Shown: in pieces, positions 33,298-44,500 of the stretch | Layout: every line of letters begins with the position of its first letter | Position numbering within the stretch: position 1 is the stretch's first letter | Source: Oceanospirillum sp047518265 | GTDB lineage: Bacteria > Pseudomonadota > Gammaproteobacteria > Pseudomonadales > Halomonadaceae | DNA: 64,000 nucleotides | Direction of reading: 5' to 3' | Assembly (NCBI GenBank): GCA_047518265.1 | Contig: JAKZRG010000003.1 | Location: 186,001 to 250,000 of the forward strand | Program-made: the position numbers and the translations under genes | Notes under the pieces: model-generated | What the model was told of the DNA's origin: nothing | Seen by the model: the letters and a program-made list of their open reading frames with translations, nothing else | Database searches by the model: none

Positions 33298-35367
33298 TTA
33301 GAAGGTGTACTTTAACCTTGCGCTATAAGTACGCTCAGCTTCTCGTACAACACCATCAAATGAACCCGGGGAGAAGATTTCTTCATCAAAGACATTATTG
33401 ACCAGTAAATCAGCCTGCAGGGCATCATTGATCGCATAAGATGCAGTCAAGTCTGTACGAGTATGACTGGACAGCTCAAAGCTATTTTCATCATCGCCAT
33501 AACGATCACCAGAGTAAGTCAAAGTACCACCCACGCTTAGACCTGGCACGTCACTGATATAATAACGAGTTTGTAACGAGGCCGTGTGCAGTGGAACGTT
33601 AGCAAAACGTTTGCCCTCAATCTCCTCATCATCACTGCGTAGGATCTCTGTATCGGTATAACCGTAAGCAGCCATTAGATAGAGGTTAGGGTCAACATAA
33701 CCGGAAAGGGATAGCTCGATACCTTTTGATCTAGCCTTACCTTTAGCAACCTCAAAATCATCGTCCAGAGGGTCTTCAATGGCCATGTTATCTTTAGTGA
33801 TAACAAATCCCGCCACATTAGCCTGTAGCTTGCCAACCATAAATCTCATACCCACTTCATACTGGGTACCCTCTTCTGCTTCTAGAGGTTTTTGACCTGA
33901 GGTTTTACCCTGCTGAGGTACAAAAGATTCACTGCGGTTAGCATAAACAGACGTATCTTCATTAATATCAAAGATAACACCTAACTGACTCGTCCAATCT
34001 GACTGGCTAATAGAATCTGTTGATGAGCTGCCACTGGTATTATTAACGGTAGTTTGAGTTTGATCGGAATCGATATAACGCAAACCGGCCATCAGATGCC
34101 AGCGATCAGCTAGGGTGACACGGTCTTGAAGGAAGATAGCCGTTACATCATCGTCCTGATGAGTCGTTCTATCTCGCAGTTGAGTGCTGTTCTCTAAATC
34201 AACCGCACTATATTGCGGGTTATACAGATCAATGGAATCAACAGAATAGATCTGGGTTGGGCGATACAGCTTACCCTTACGATAGTCGATACCTGCAATA
34301 AACTTATGAGTGATAGATCCCGTATCAATTTCACCGTTCAAATCTAGGATCAGATTCTGATCTGTCTTATAAGTATCTGTACCGGCAAAGATAATACGTT
34401 CCAGTGTACGATAATCAGAGTCGTCCAGGCCCCAAGGTGCGTATTCCTGCCAGTCCGCTTCGTTGCGGTTATAGGTATAACTCGCCCTGGCATTCACTTT
34501 TTCAGTTAATTTATGAGTTAGGCGTACATTGGTGTTTTGAGAATCACGTTCTGTATAACCATCTTTCCAGCTAGGGTTGAAGGATTTTGCATAATCACCG
34601 TTAGGGTTTTCAAGGATTGAACCTTCCAGCGGAGCACCACCGTGCGTTCCCGTCCAATCATTATTAGTGTAGCTACCTTCAACTGTTAAATTTGTCTTGT
34701 TAGATAGATCAATGGTCACGTTTGGTGCAATGAACAACCGCTGGCTGTCCAAGTGATCAATAAAAGAATCACTTTCCTGATAGGCCAGATTCAAACGGGC
34801 ACGAATGTTTTCACTCAGAGGGCCCGTAACATCTAAAGTAGAGCGAGCTTGATTGTTACTACCTAGCTCTAACCCTGCCGCGGCATAAAAATAAGGCAGC
34901 GGCTGTTTGGTGACAACATTGATGGTTCCACCAGGCTCCATTTGTCCGTATAGCACGGAAGCAGGGCCTTTCAGTATTTCTATTCGCTCTACGTTAGCCA
35001 TATCGGTTGGATGATCGGTTCGAGTAAATCCCAAACCATTGGTAGATTGCTCGGCATTAAAGCCACGCATTAAAAAATCATCGGCAAACATGTCATGGGA
35101 TGAGCTGGTCGGGATAGCGTTAGGCACTAAGCGTAGGATATCCCCTACAGTATCCGCTGAGGTGATGTCGAAGGATTCCTCAGAATAGACCGAAACACTT
35201 TGTGGAATATTTGCAACGCTATCATCTTGTTGACGACCATAAACGGTGATGCTTTCAGTGGTTTCTGTTTTGGCTTCATCGTCTACGTTCACTACTTTTT
35301 GCGCATAGGCTGTTGATATGCCACTGGCTAAAAAAGTAACTAATAGAGCTCGGTTATACGACATCAT
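33298..35367 (-). CDS. TonB-dependent siderophore receptor
   Basis: 689 residues. A signal peptide (cleavage after AYA) is followed by a TonB-box-like ESITVYG, the plug domain (ANIPQSVSVYS, MRGFNAEQS, VERIEILKGPASVLYGQMEPGGTINVVTKQP) and a 22-strand-type barrel ending in aromatic YSARLKYTF. The plug and barrel resemble the FhuA/FpvA/FhuE group of hydroxamate or mixed siderophore receptors (COG1629/4773). No FecR-like signalling N-terminal domain is seen. It should take up the ferric form of the peptide made by the NRPSs. A Fur box lies upstream. Confidence 0.94.
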   Translation of the reverse strand: MMSYNRALLVTFLASGISTAYAQKVVNVDDEAKTETTESITVYGRQQDDSVANIPQSVSVYSEESFDITSADTVGDILRLVPNAIPTSSSHDMFADDFLMRGFNAEQSTNGLGFTRTDHPTDMANVERIEILKGPASVLYGQMEPGGTINVVTKQPLPYFYAAAGLELGSNNQARSTLDVTGPLSENIRARLNLAYQESDSFIDHLDSQRLFIAPNVTIDLSNKTNLTVEGSYTNNDWTGTHGGAPLEGSILENPNGDYAKSFNPSWKDGYTERDSQNTNVRLTHKLTEKVNARASYTYNRNEADWQEYAPWGLDDSDYRTLERIIFAGTDTYKTDQNLILDLNGEIDTGSITHKFIAGIDYRKGKLYRPTQIYSVDSIDLYNPQYSAVDLENSTQLRDRTTHQDDDVTAIFLQDRVTLADRWHLMAGLRYIDSDQTQTTVNNTSGSSSTDSISQSDWTSQLGVIFDINEDTSVYANRSESFVPQQGKTSGQKPLEAEEGTQYEVGMRFMVGKLQANVAGFVITKDNMAIEDPLDDDFEVAKGKARSKGIELSLSGYVDPNLYLMAAYGYTDTEILRSDDEEIEGKRFANVPLHTASLQTRYYISDVPGLSVGGTLTYSGDRYGDDENSFELSSHTRTDLTASYAINDALQADLLVNNVFDEEIFSPGSFDGVVREAERTYSARLKYTF

Positions 35368-35433
35368 AAAATGGGTTTCCTACCTACATTGTCTGTTGTA
35401 GGTATTTAATTATAATGCAAAACTAATTGCAAA

Positions 35434-35448
35434 TGATAATAAGTAGCA
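35434..35448. promoter_or_regulatory. Fur box upstream of TonB receptor gene
   Basis: TGATAATAAGTAGCA matches 12 of 14 positions of the 7-1-7 consensus, 67 bases before the receptor start, in an AT-rich leader. Confidence 0.7.
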
Positions 35449-35559
35449 TTTAATAAAAAATACATATATGACGTATTATTTGCATATTGGTTTCTTTCAT
35501 GCTGTTTATTTTTACAGCTTTTTTTGGTGTGGGATTAAAAACGAAATACATGTCCGATA

Positions 35560-35600
35560 AAAACAGGGATTAGTGGTTAATATCCCACTAACCCCGTTTA
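35560..35600 (-). terminator. Likely terminator of the NRPS-exporter operon
   Basis: Long imperfect stem AAAC-GGG-TTAGTGG/CCACTAA-CCC-GTTT. On the minus strand it is followed by CTGTTTTTATC. It lies just past the stop of the PvdE-like gene. Confidence 0.75.
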
Positions 35601-35620
35601 TCTAGGGAGGAGTAAGCTAT

Positions 35621-37312
35621 CTAAATGACTTCAGATTTGTTGGTTTGGAATGCATTCGATTTAAGTGCTTGAACTCTAGGTTCTTCCGCTCTAGGCTCAT
35701 TAAAAATAGGTACGGTCTGTTCAATGACCTGCCCTTGATCAACCTTGATGATTTTATCTGCTAGATGGAAATAAGCATCATCATGGGTAATCGCTATCAC
35801 CATTTTCTGCCGAGCCTTTAAATCTGGCAAAATCTGGCTATAGAAAAAGCGTTTAAACAGAGGGTCTTGATCTGCCGCCCATTCATCAAAAAGATAGCAG
35901 GGGCGGTCTTCTAAATAAGATGCCAGCAATGCTAAGCGCTTACGTTGTCCAGTAGAGAGTTCCAAGGTGGATAGCTTACCGTTTTTAATCTCAACCTTAT
36001 GATCCAGTTGTAAATGGGCAAGATAATCCTGAGATTTTTCTAGCAAGTCCTCCCGATCCATTAAGTGTTCGAATAAACAAAAGTCTGTAAAGACCGCAGA
36101 AAAATGCTGTTTAAAAAGCCGACTGTTGTCACTAGAGTTTAAAGAACGGTTGAGGCTAACTCGACCACCTTCTGGTGCGTATAAGCCTGTTAACAGCATC
36201 GCTAGGGTCGTTTTACCACCACCATTACCACCGGTAATAAAGACAATTTCACTATTATTCAGCGTGAGATCAATAGGGCCTAAAGTAAAATGGCTGTCCT
36301 CTCGTTCACGATAGTAGGTATGGCTAACCTTTTGTAATTCCAGAGTTTTAACCTGATCGAGTGGTAATGCACCATCGGACTCTTTCTCAGTATTAAGCTC
36401 CCCTTCCAGCGATTTAATTTTGTTCAGAGAAATAGAGGCCCGCCCCAGAATAGGCAGAGCATTAAGCAGCTCAGATAATGGCGTGATCATATACAAAATG
36501 GTCAGAATATAGCCTGTTACCAAGGTTGCTTCTAAATCAACCCATTGAGGGCCAATATAAAGCACAGCCCCAATTAAGAGATAGAAAAGACCATTGCCCC
36601 AGTTTAAAGCGACAGCATAAATACTCATGCCCCGAACAAAATCTCGTTTGTACGCGAGACTAGTAGGCTCCAGTTGATTTTGGAAAAACTGATCACGACG
36701 TTGATCATTAAGCTGCAGTTCTTTACTGCCATCGGTCAGCAAACGGTATTGATCAAATAACCGATCCTTCCCCTCCCTCGCTTGTGCAATAGCCTTCAAT
36801 GCTTTGTTTTCAGGTAAGCGGAAAATAGCGAGGCCTAGAACCAGCAAGAGAAGAGTAATGCCTAACATGGGCAAACTCATCCAGCCCAGATAAGCCAGGC
36901 AGGCAAATACAATGCCTGCATTGACCAACAGAATGGGTACTTGTTCAACAGCTTGGCTGATCACCTGGCTGTCATCCGTTAGCATGGCCAGAAGGCGATG
37001 CTTTCCTAGTTTTTGCAGCTGACGATAAGGAGTATCAATCAGCTTATTACTCAGATGCAGGCGCATATCATTGACCGCAGCCTGTCCGAGTTCTAACAAA
37101 CTGATATCAGCCACAATGCGGGTCAGGACAACCAATAATGTTAAACCAAGAAACTCCAGAGCATGGCTGGCAGCTAGATTGTCAAAACCCGCCAGATCTT
37201 CGTTGATAACGGCAATCAGAGCAGCGGCTGACAAGCCGCAGGCAAGACCGGTCACAATCGCGATCAATAAGGCACGCCAGGATCGACGCGCAATCAGTGT
37301 AAGTAACTGCAT
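35621..37312 (-). CDS. Cyclic peptide export ABC transporter, PvdE-like
   Basis: 563 residues. Six membrane helices (about residues 10-30, 50-70, 125-170, 235-280) with the PvdE/SyrD-type order precede an ATPase domain with Walker A GGNGGGKTTL, the family signature LSTGQRKRLALL and YLFDEWAADQDP. The D-E-W-A-A-D-Q-D-P variant of Walker B/D-loop is diagnostic of the cyclic peptide transporter family (TIGR01194), which moves siderophore peptides to the periplasm. It follows the last NRPS by 12 bases and is the final gene of that operon. Confidence 0.93.
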   Translation of the reverse strand: MQLLTLIARRSWRALLIAIVTGLACGLSAAALIAVINEDLAGFDNLAASHALEFLGLTLLVVLTRIVADISLLELGQAAVNDMRLHLSNKLIDTPYRQLQKLGKHRLLAMLTDDSQVISQAVEQVPILLVNAGIVFACLAYLGWMSLPMLGITLLLLVLGLAIFRLPENKALKAIAQAREGKDRLFDQYRLLTDGSKELQLNDQRRDQFFQNQLEPTSLAYKRDFVRGMSIYAVALNWGNGLFYLLIGAVLYIGPQWVDLEATLVTGYILTILYMITPLSELLNALPILGRASISLNKIKSLEGELNTEKESDGALPLDQVKTLELQKVSHTYYREREDSHFTLGPIDLTLNNSEIVFITGGNGGGKTTLAMLLTGLYAPEGGRVSLNRSLNSSDNSRLFKQHFSAVFTDFCLFEHLMDREDLLEKSQDYLAHLQLDHKVEIKNGKLSTLELSTGQRKRLALLASYLEDRPCYLFDEWAADQDPLFKRFFYSQILPDLKARQKMVIAITHDDAYFHLADKIIKVDQGQVIEQTVPIFNEPRAEEPRVQALKSNAFQTNKSEVI

Positions 37313-37324
37313 TATTCTATGGCC

Positions 37325-40300
37325 TTATGAATAAGATAGGTCGTATGACGGATCAATAGAGGCTTTAGGTTCAGACGAAGCCGTTTGATCCAGTGCATCC
37401 TGTAGTTGTTGTAGCCAGTCTTTTTGTTGAAGAATGTCAAAATGGTGGCTGGATATGGTGCTAATCAGAGCACTGCCTGAGGTTATTGTTTGCCAGTTAA
37501 TTGGCTGTGCTGAATGTTTTGTTTTCAGCTGTGCTGACAAAGTATCCTCAGCCCACCAAGCCGTGAGAGGGCATTTTAGTGGTGCAGATTTAAAGCTACG
37601 GATCAGTTGCTGGGTATAGGCATGTCTATGCTGACGGGCCTCTGCATGTTGCCAGTTGTCGTTATCCAGCTGAAGTCCTTGCTGACGAGCCCAATTTAAT
37701 AAGAGCATTGGCCACTCTTTTGGCTCAGCAGGGTCAAGTAAAGAGATTAGGCTGTTACCTTGAGCAGAAGAGAGGTGACGTAATCGTTGGCGACTCTCCT
37801 GATCAAACTCCTCTTCCGCCCATAGTAAGAATTGGGCGATATCTTGAGCGGTATCGTCTGGTGTGGCTTGGGAATCAACCACTCCAAGAAAGGCAACGTC
37901 TTCACCCGCTGCTTCTAACAATCCTGCAACGGTAATCGCTAAAAGCCCCCCTAGAGACCAACCTAAAAGATGGTAGGGGCCTTGAGGCTGCTGCTGGCGT
38001 AACTCGATTAAATAATTTTCTGCCAGAGTGGTTAATGTGTCTGATGCCGTTTCTGTTTGATCATTCAAGTCATTGGCTTGTAGACCCCATAGCTGCCATT
38101 TAGGAAGAAGCTTCGGCAAATGGCGATAATCCTGTAGATGACCTGTAGATGGGTGGAAACAAAATAGCTGAGGCTTATGACGGCTCTGTTGATTAACCTC
38201 CTGACTTTGTTGATCCAAATGTTTCTCTTGTTGACCTAAGCCTTTCTCTTGTTGGTTAGAAAGCCGTATCAAAGATTTTTGTATTGCCCCTTTTTCTACC
38301 TGTATCGTGTCTTCTTTTTCTTTGATGCCTGCCACTAATAGGGCAAATTGAGCCACCGTTGGCGCGGAAAAGATCATATTAACCTTAACCGGTATACCCA
38401 GAGTGGATTGCAATCGACTTGTGAGCTTAATGGCTGCTAAAGAATGGCCGCCAAAAGCAAAAAAATCATCATCAATACCAACAGATTCCAACCCTAAAGC
38501 GTCTGACCATAGATCCGCCAAGGTTTTTTCTAAGTCTGTTCTAGGGGGAATCGAACCGCTTTGTTTCAGAAGATGAGCCGCTTGTTGACTCAAACTTTGA
38601 CGGTTTAATTTCCCATTACTCATTAGAGGCAAGTGGTCTAATAGACGTAACGTGGGAATCATATGATCGGGCAAACGATCCTGAAGCTGCCCCTGAAGCT
38701 GAGCAATGCCTCCCTTTTGTTCTGGATGTAGGTTAATAAATGCAAACATCTGCAGCTCACCTTGTTGTCGCGGTATGGCAACAACGGCAGCTTGGTTCAC
38801 AGATGCTAGGCTGCTGAGTAGATTTTCAATTTCATCCAACTCAATGCGATAACCTCTAATTTTTACTTGTCGGTCAGCTCGTCCTAACAACTCGATACTG
38901 CCGTCGGGCAGGTAGCGCGCCAGATCCCCACTGGGGTACAGGCGATTGCTTTTATTAGGGAAAGGGCTATCAAGAAAAGGGTTGTTAGAGAAAGGGCTAT
39001 CCGAGAAGGGGTTAGGCAAGAAGCGCTCAGCGGTTTGCTTCTCACATAAATAACCGCGACTTAAACTCGCTCCAGCGATATATAACTCTGCCACTACGCC
39101 AGCAGAAACCGGTTTTAGATCCTTATCCAGTAGATAGATCTGCGTATTGTCCAAAGGATCACTTAAAGGTAAACCCTGTGCTAAAAAAGGCATCTTGGCT
39201 TTATGCATCATAATGCCAATAGTCGTTTCTGTTGGGCCATAGTGATTGTAAATTTGTAGCTCAGAAGACTGGTTACTCAATATCTCTAGTAAACCAGGTT
39301 TGCAGGCTTCACCTCCCAGTATTAACTGCTTATTAGGAAGTACACCCGTAATATTTCCATGACTTAACCAAGCATCGAGCAAGGAAGGCACAACTTTTAG
39401 GTTATCGATGGCATGCTCTGTTTTATAACGAGCCCACTCCTGAGCATCCAGAGTTGTTTCGCGTTCTATTAAGTGCAGTTCTCCACCGGTTAACAGTGTG
39501 GTGAACAGTAGGGTATAACTTAAATCCGCCGCCAGGGATGTCACAATGGCGCTCTTTTCTCCGGCTTGTAAAGGTACCCGAGTCAAGATACTGGAAACAT
39601 AGTTTTGTAGTTGACGGTGAGCAACAACAACGCCTTTGGGTTTACCGGTACTGCCTGAGGTAAACAGGATATAAGCCGCCTGGTCTGCATCAATTGTCAC
39701 ATCGGGTGCATCAGTCGGGTAATCCGATAAGGCTCTGTTAGTTAAAGCACTGTCAGCTAAGGCATTGTTAATTGTCGTGCTATCGAGCGTCAGAGTCGGG
39801 ATCTCGATCAAAGAAGGAGCCCCATGCTGCTGGCTGTCAATAATGAACTCAGGCGCTGCATCCTGAATAATATCCAATGTACGGGCTGCAGGCTGGTGAA
39901 CGTCTAGAGGGACAAAGGCAGCTCCGCTTTTCAATACCGCCAGAATCGCTATCACCATATCCAGAGATGTATCCAGATGAAGGGCGATACGGGACTCGGC
40001 TTTGACACCTTGAGCAATGAGATAGTGTGCAAGCTGATTACTGCGATTCTCTAATTCATTGTAAGGTAGAGAGGCTTTGGCACCATCCGTTACAAGAGCC
40101 GTGTATTGACGATAGGTTTGTGCGGCTTGGCTAAATAGTGACGGATATAGATCCTGATTACCGAGAACGGGCCAGGGTTTTGTTTGTTCAAGACCCTTTA
40201 ATGTCTGACTAAAGGTTTCACTGCTCAGAGATAGAGATGCCAAGGTTTGCGTGGCATCAGTTAATACCGCCTGCAATAGGGATAGGTATTGCTCCAGCAC

Positions 40301-41530
40301 AACCTTTGCACTTTGTTCTACATAGAGATTTGAATCATAGTGTAAACACAGGCGTAGTTTACTGTTATCGTCCCGCAGTGGTGCTAATAGCATATCAAAA
40401 TGCTGATTATGAGCGCTTAAGCGGGCGATACTGATCTGATTCTGGCCTGTTGTACTCGCCGTTGCCATTGTTGATGAGGACAGCTCAATTGACTCAAAAC
40501 CAAAGCGAGTGTGAAATGGGTTGGCATCCGTTTCAATGGCGTAATATTCCTGCCACTCGCAGGCAATTTCTTGGTAGCCCTGCATTCGCGTTAGAGCGGA
40601 TAAAAAGCTCTCATCCGTATTTGATTGCCAAGGTAAAGGCAGCGTTTTACTGAAGAGCCCCCAGCTATCTGCCAATTCCTCGTAGTCCTGCCGGCAATCA
40701 TGTACCCAGCCCAGAGGGATGGCATGATTGTCTTGATCAAGATCTCTACTCAAACGTTGTAATAGACTGGCCCATGCGGTGAGCAGCACTGTTTCTGTAT
40801 TGATATTATGCTGCTGGCCAAAAACAGATAGCATTTGTTCAATATCAGTGTTCACCGTTAGAGATATTTCGGATAGTTGATTCTCTAAACCCGTGCTTTG
40901 TTCATAGACCAACCCTTTGGGTTGCCACTTTTCTGGGCATTGTTTTGACCAGTATTGATGGCCCTCTTCGGCATCCTCATCCTCTTGTAGCTCATACAGC
41001 CAGGCAGAATAGTGACTGTATGGGGTTGAGTCGTCCTCAGCATTATCTGCTTTCATATCCGAAGAATGATCGGATAACGCCTGTGCCAGACGTAATAATG
41101 TGCCTTTATCAGCACTGAGAGGAGGGAGACTCAGATATACCTGATGATGCTCTTCATTTAAGCGAACAAAGTAAGCCTGCATGCCTGTTTCTTGTTGGCC
41201 CTCTTGCTCTTTTATAGCCGATAGTTCGTACTGAGTGAGATGAGCCTGCAGCCCTTGAAAGGCTTCTTGGTTCTCTATTTTTTTCAGCGCCACCTCTCCT
41301 GCCGGTTCAATGGCTAGAAGAGGCACCTGTAAACCCTGTTGGTAATGCAAACCTGTACGCAGAGGCTCATGTTCGGCCATCAGTGTATTTAATCGTTGTT
41401 GCCATTGAGCTGGATTAAACGCACCCAAAATATCTAGCACCAGCGTTGGGGCAGGCAGGTTTCCCTGCCAGCACAAACGTTGTTGAGGTGATAGGCGAAC
41501 GTTTGCAGCAATATCTTGATATGTCGTCAT
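37325..41530 (-). CDS. NRPS, termination module: C*(inactive)-A(Asp)-T-TE
   Basis: 1401 residues. The N-terminal condensation-family domain (1-445) begins SPQQRLCWQG but HHxxxDG is replaced: at the matching site L135-P136-P137-L-S-A-D141 is read, so both histidines are prolines. The adenylation domain (about 480-960; core FTSGSTGKPKG at 623) has the pocket D-L-T-K-I-G-H-I-G, the aspartate code with one conservative change. The carrier serine is S1030 (GGHS). A type I thioesterase follows (GWSLGG, S1192; H in SSHHFD). Since C* cannot condense, the real condensation domain for this Asp is probably the last C domain of the upstream NRPS; C* may be an interface-type domain for the fused hydroxylase (inference). 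Eleven-base gap to the upstream NRPS. Confidence 0.93.
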   Translation of the reverse strand: MTTYQDIAANVRLSPQQRLCWQGNLPAPTLVLDILGAFNPAQWQQRLNTLMAEHEPLRTGLHYQQGLQVPLLAIEPAGEVALKKIENQEAFQGLQAHLTQYELSAIKEQEGQQETGMQAYFVRLNEEHHQVYLSLPPLSADKGTLLRLAQALSDHSSDMKADNAEDDSTPYSHYSAWLYELQEDEDAEEGHQYWSKQCPEKWQPKGLVYEQSTGLENQLSEISLTVNTDIEQMLSVFGQQHNINTETVLLTAWASLLQRLSRDLDQDNHAIPLGWVHDCRQDYEELADSWGLFSKTLPLPWQSNTDESFLSALTRMQGYQEIACEWQEYYAIETDANPFHTRFGFESIELSSSTMATASTTGQNQISIARLSAHNQHFDMLLAPLRDDNSKLRLCLHYDSNLYVEQSAKVVLEQYLSLLQAVLTDATQTLASLSLSSETFSQTLKGLEQTKPWPVLGNQDLYPSLFSQAAQTYRQYTALVTDGAKASLPYNELENRSNQLAHYLIAQGVKAESRIALHLDTSLDMVIAILAVLKSGAAFVPLDVHQPAARTLDIIQDAAPEFIIDSQQHGAPSLIEIPTLTLDSTTINNALADSALTNRALSDYPTDAPDVTIDADQAAYILFTSGSTGKPKGVVVAHRQLQNYVSSILTRVPLQAGEKSAIVTSLAADLSYTLLFTTLLTGGELHLIERETTLDAQEWARYKTEHAIDNLKVVPSLLDAWLSHGNITGVLPNKQLILGGEACKPGLLEILSNQSSELQIYNHYGPTETTIGIMMHKAKMPFLAQGLPLSDPLDNTQIYLLDKDLKPVSAGVVAELYIAGASLSRGYLCEKQTAERFLPNPFSDSPFSNNPFLDSPFPNKSNRLYPSGDLARYLPDGSIELLGRADRQVKIRGYRIELDEIENLLSSLASVNQAAVVAIPRQQGELQMFAFINLHPEQKGGIAQLQGQLQDRLPDHMIPTLRLLDHLPLMSNGKLNRQSLSQQAAHLLKQSGSIPPRTDLEKTLADLWSDALGLESVGIDDDFFAFGGHSLAAIKLTSRLQSTLGIPVKVNMIFSAPTVAQFALLVAGIKEKEDTIQVEKGAIQKSLIRLSNQQEKGLGQQEKHLDQQSQEVNQQSRHKPQLFCFHPSTGHLQDYRHLPKLLPKWQLWGLQANDLNDQTETASDTLTTLAENYLIELRQQQPQGPYHLLGWSLGGLLAITVAGLLEAAGEDVAFLGVVDSQATPDDTAQDIAQFLLWAEEEFDQESRQRLRHLSSAQGNSLISLLDPAEPKEWPMLLLNWARQQGLQLDNDNWQHAEARQHRHAYTQQLIRSFKSAPLKCPLTAWWAEDTLSAQLKTKHSAQPINWQTITSGSALISTISSHHFDILQQKDWLQQLQDALDQTASSEPKASIDPSYDLSYS

Positions 41531-41541
41531 TGTCTTTCCCT

Positions 41542-44500
41542 TTAGTCCTGACGGTTTTCAGTATTTTGGATGGCTTGTTTTTGTGGTTCTAGCTTTTGTG
41601 AGATTTGCTCTTGTGGCAGCTGGTTTTGAACCGTTTGATCTCGGAACATCTGTCCCATGGCAACACAAATCTTTCGCTTCCCTTCAAAAGGATCTCTGGC
41701 GTGGGCAACTAACATGTTATCAACCATCACCACATCGCCCTTTTGCCAATTAAAACGAACGGCACAATCCTCATAGGTTTGACCAATGATATCCATGGTG
41801 GCGTCAGATATTGGCGTACCATCACCGTAATAAACATTACGAGGCAGGCTGTCGGAGCCAAACAGTGACTTCAGGTTCGCCCGTACTTCCGCCTCCAAGC
41901 AGGACTCATGATGCAGTTGTACTTGGTTGAAAAAGGTCTTTTCACCGGTCACGGGATGCAGCACTACCGCAGGACGATATTGCTCAATACGTAAGTCGTT
42001 ATCCCCCTGCCAATGCCAATGCATACCTTCTTCCTGACAGTGTCTTTCGACCTCCTCTCGACTATCCGTTTTAAAGAAATCCTGCCAGCTGACGTCTAAC
42101 TTATCGGTAAAGTGACGGACATAAAGCAATCCCTTCTCCTCCAATGGCACCAGCACATCCGCAGGTAGTTTTTTATAAACTTCCCGGCAATCAACGATAG
42201 GAGTGCAGCCGCCACGAGGAGACGGCGTTTCACAATAAAACAGCTGACGACAGGGCCACTTCCCCATATGGGAGCTTTCGTTGTGGTACAAAATCATGTG
42301 TTGTTCTGGGTATGGCGTAGAATGATAGATGTTCTGCCCAGAATTATTTTTAGGCAGGTCGCCGTATTGACCGTACAAGCTGGGAACGATGGCTTGGGAA
42401 AACTGTTCAAAACTGGGGGCATCCGGCAAATTAAAATTGCGGAATAACAGACCACCATGACGCTTAAGCTGCTCTTCAATCCAGTCTCTGGCCTGCTCTG
42501 CCCAAACAACAGGGGCTAATTCACTCAGCTTAGGTTCCACGATCAAGGGCAGCTGATCCTTGTCACTGAGTAACGACGTTTTAACCTGTTCAACAGGGGA
42601 TTGGCTGACTCGGGTTGGCTTGATACTTTTAAGACGTTTCAGCTTATCTTTTTTACGCACACCCTTGCTCTCCGGGTTTGAAGTAATAGATGGTGACAAT
42701 TGCCAGTGCCACTGACTCAGTAATTGATCCGTTGGTTTTGTAGGGCCGGTGAGATAGTCCAGTAAAGCAGTGAAGCCCTGAACAAAGCGTTCAATGGTTG
42801 CCGCTTCGAATAAACTGGTGCGATAGAGCCAGCGAGCGTGGATTTCTCCGGTCTCGCTTTCTTCCATAAAGACGGCAAGGTCGAACTTAGACGTTTCTCC
42901 CTGCGGCTCTAATTCCTCCAGAGTCAGACCTAGGAGATCACTGCTGCCTTTTGGTGTGTTCTGCATAACAAACAGCACCTGAACCAGAGGGTTAACACCT
43001 TTATCTCGCTCCGGTTGTAGCATTTCGACTAACTTATCAAATGGCACCTGCTGGTGTTGATAGGCCCCTAATGTGCTGTCACGTAGCGTGATCAGACGAT
43101 CATCAAAGCTCTCGTTTTCTGCCAACTGAGCCCGTAGTGGTAAGACATTCACAAAGAAACCGATTAGTTTTTCCAGATCGGCATGTTCACGGTTGGCAAT
43201 ATCAGTTCCGACAATAAAGTCCTGCTTTCCAGTCACTCGTTGCAGCAAGCTATTGAAGGTATTCAACAGCACCATAAACAGAGTCGCGCCTTGACCCTGA
43301 CTATAGTTTTGCAACATCTCGACCTGATGGGCAGGCAATGTATGACTCACTGCAGCCCCCTGATAATCAGGCTCTATTGGACGGGGAGTGTCATAAGGTA
43401 AATTAAATAGCGTGGGGACATCTTGTAATGCCTGACGCCAGTAATCTAATTCACGGGCACTGTGTTGCTCCATGGCAGTACTGCGTTGCCAAGCAGCATA
43501 ATCTGCATATTGAATCGGTAAAGGCGTTAGAGAAGGGACTAAGCCTGAAGAGAAAGCAGCATAATTCTGCGTGAACTCATCAATCAAGATACCAAGAGAC
43601 CAAGCATCTGCTGCAATATGATGCAGAGTGAATTGTAAGATATGTTCATCATCGGCCAGTTTTTGCAGGGCGACCCGCAACATCGGTGGCTTGCTCAAAT
43701 CGAAGGGCCGATCCGCTTCTTCATCAATAATCTGTTGTGCTGTTATCGATTGTTGAGCGTTATCCAGCTGAGTCAAATCGTGGTAACGGATCGCACTATT
43801 GATAACCTCAACAATATACTGCTGAGGTAATTCATTCTGTATGCCAAAACCGGTACGTAGAGATTCATGACGCTGAAGCAGTTCATCCACAGAAGCTTGC
43901 AGTGCTTGCCGATCTAGCGTGCCTCTGAGTTTGATCGCAACAGGAATATTGTAAGCTCCGCTTGGACCTTCCAACTGATCCATAAACCACAGTCTTTGCT
44001 GAGCATAAGACTGTGGCAGAGGCTGAGTACGATCGGCCGGTTTAATCTCGGGCTCGGACACTTGGTCTAGTATTACTGTTCCATTCTCCTGTGATGCAGA
44101 TGTTGGAGATAAGATACTTTGAGCACGTATCTCGCGAGCTAAGCTGGCAATCGTGTTGTATTCAAACAAAGCGGTAATCGGCAGAGCTACTGACAGATGT
44201 TTTCGAATACGAGTGATGACCTGAGTGGCGAGCAGTGAATGGCCGCCCAATGCAAAGAAGTTATCCTCCACACCAAACTCATTCACTGGTAATAGGGATT
44301 GCCAGATCGTCATCAGTTGCCGTTCTGTTTCGTTACTTGGGGCGTTATGACCGCTGTGATCGAAATGCAGCGTTTTTTGCATCAAAGCATTTCGATCCAC
44401 CTTGCCATTACGGTTCTGCGGTAATGCCTCCAGATAAATAAATTGGGAAGGCACCATATGAGCAGGTAGCTGATCACTCACTCCATCTCGAAGAGCGTTT

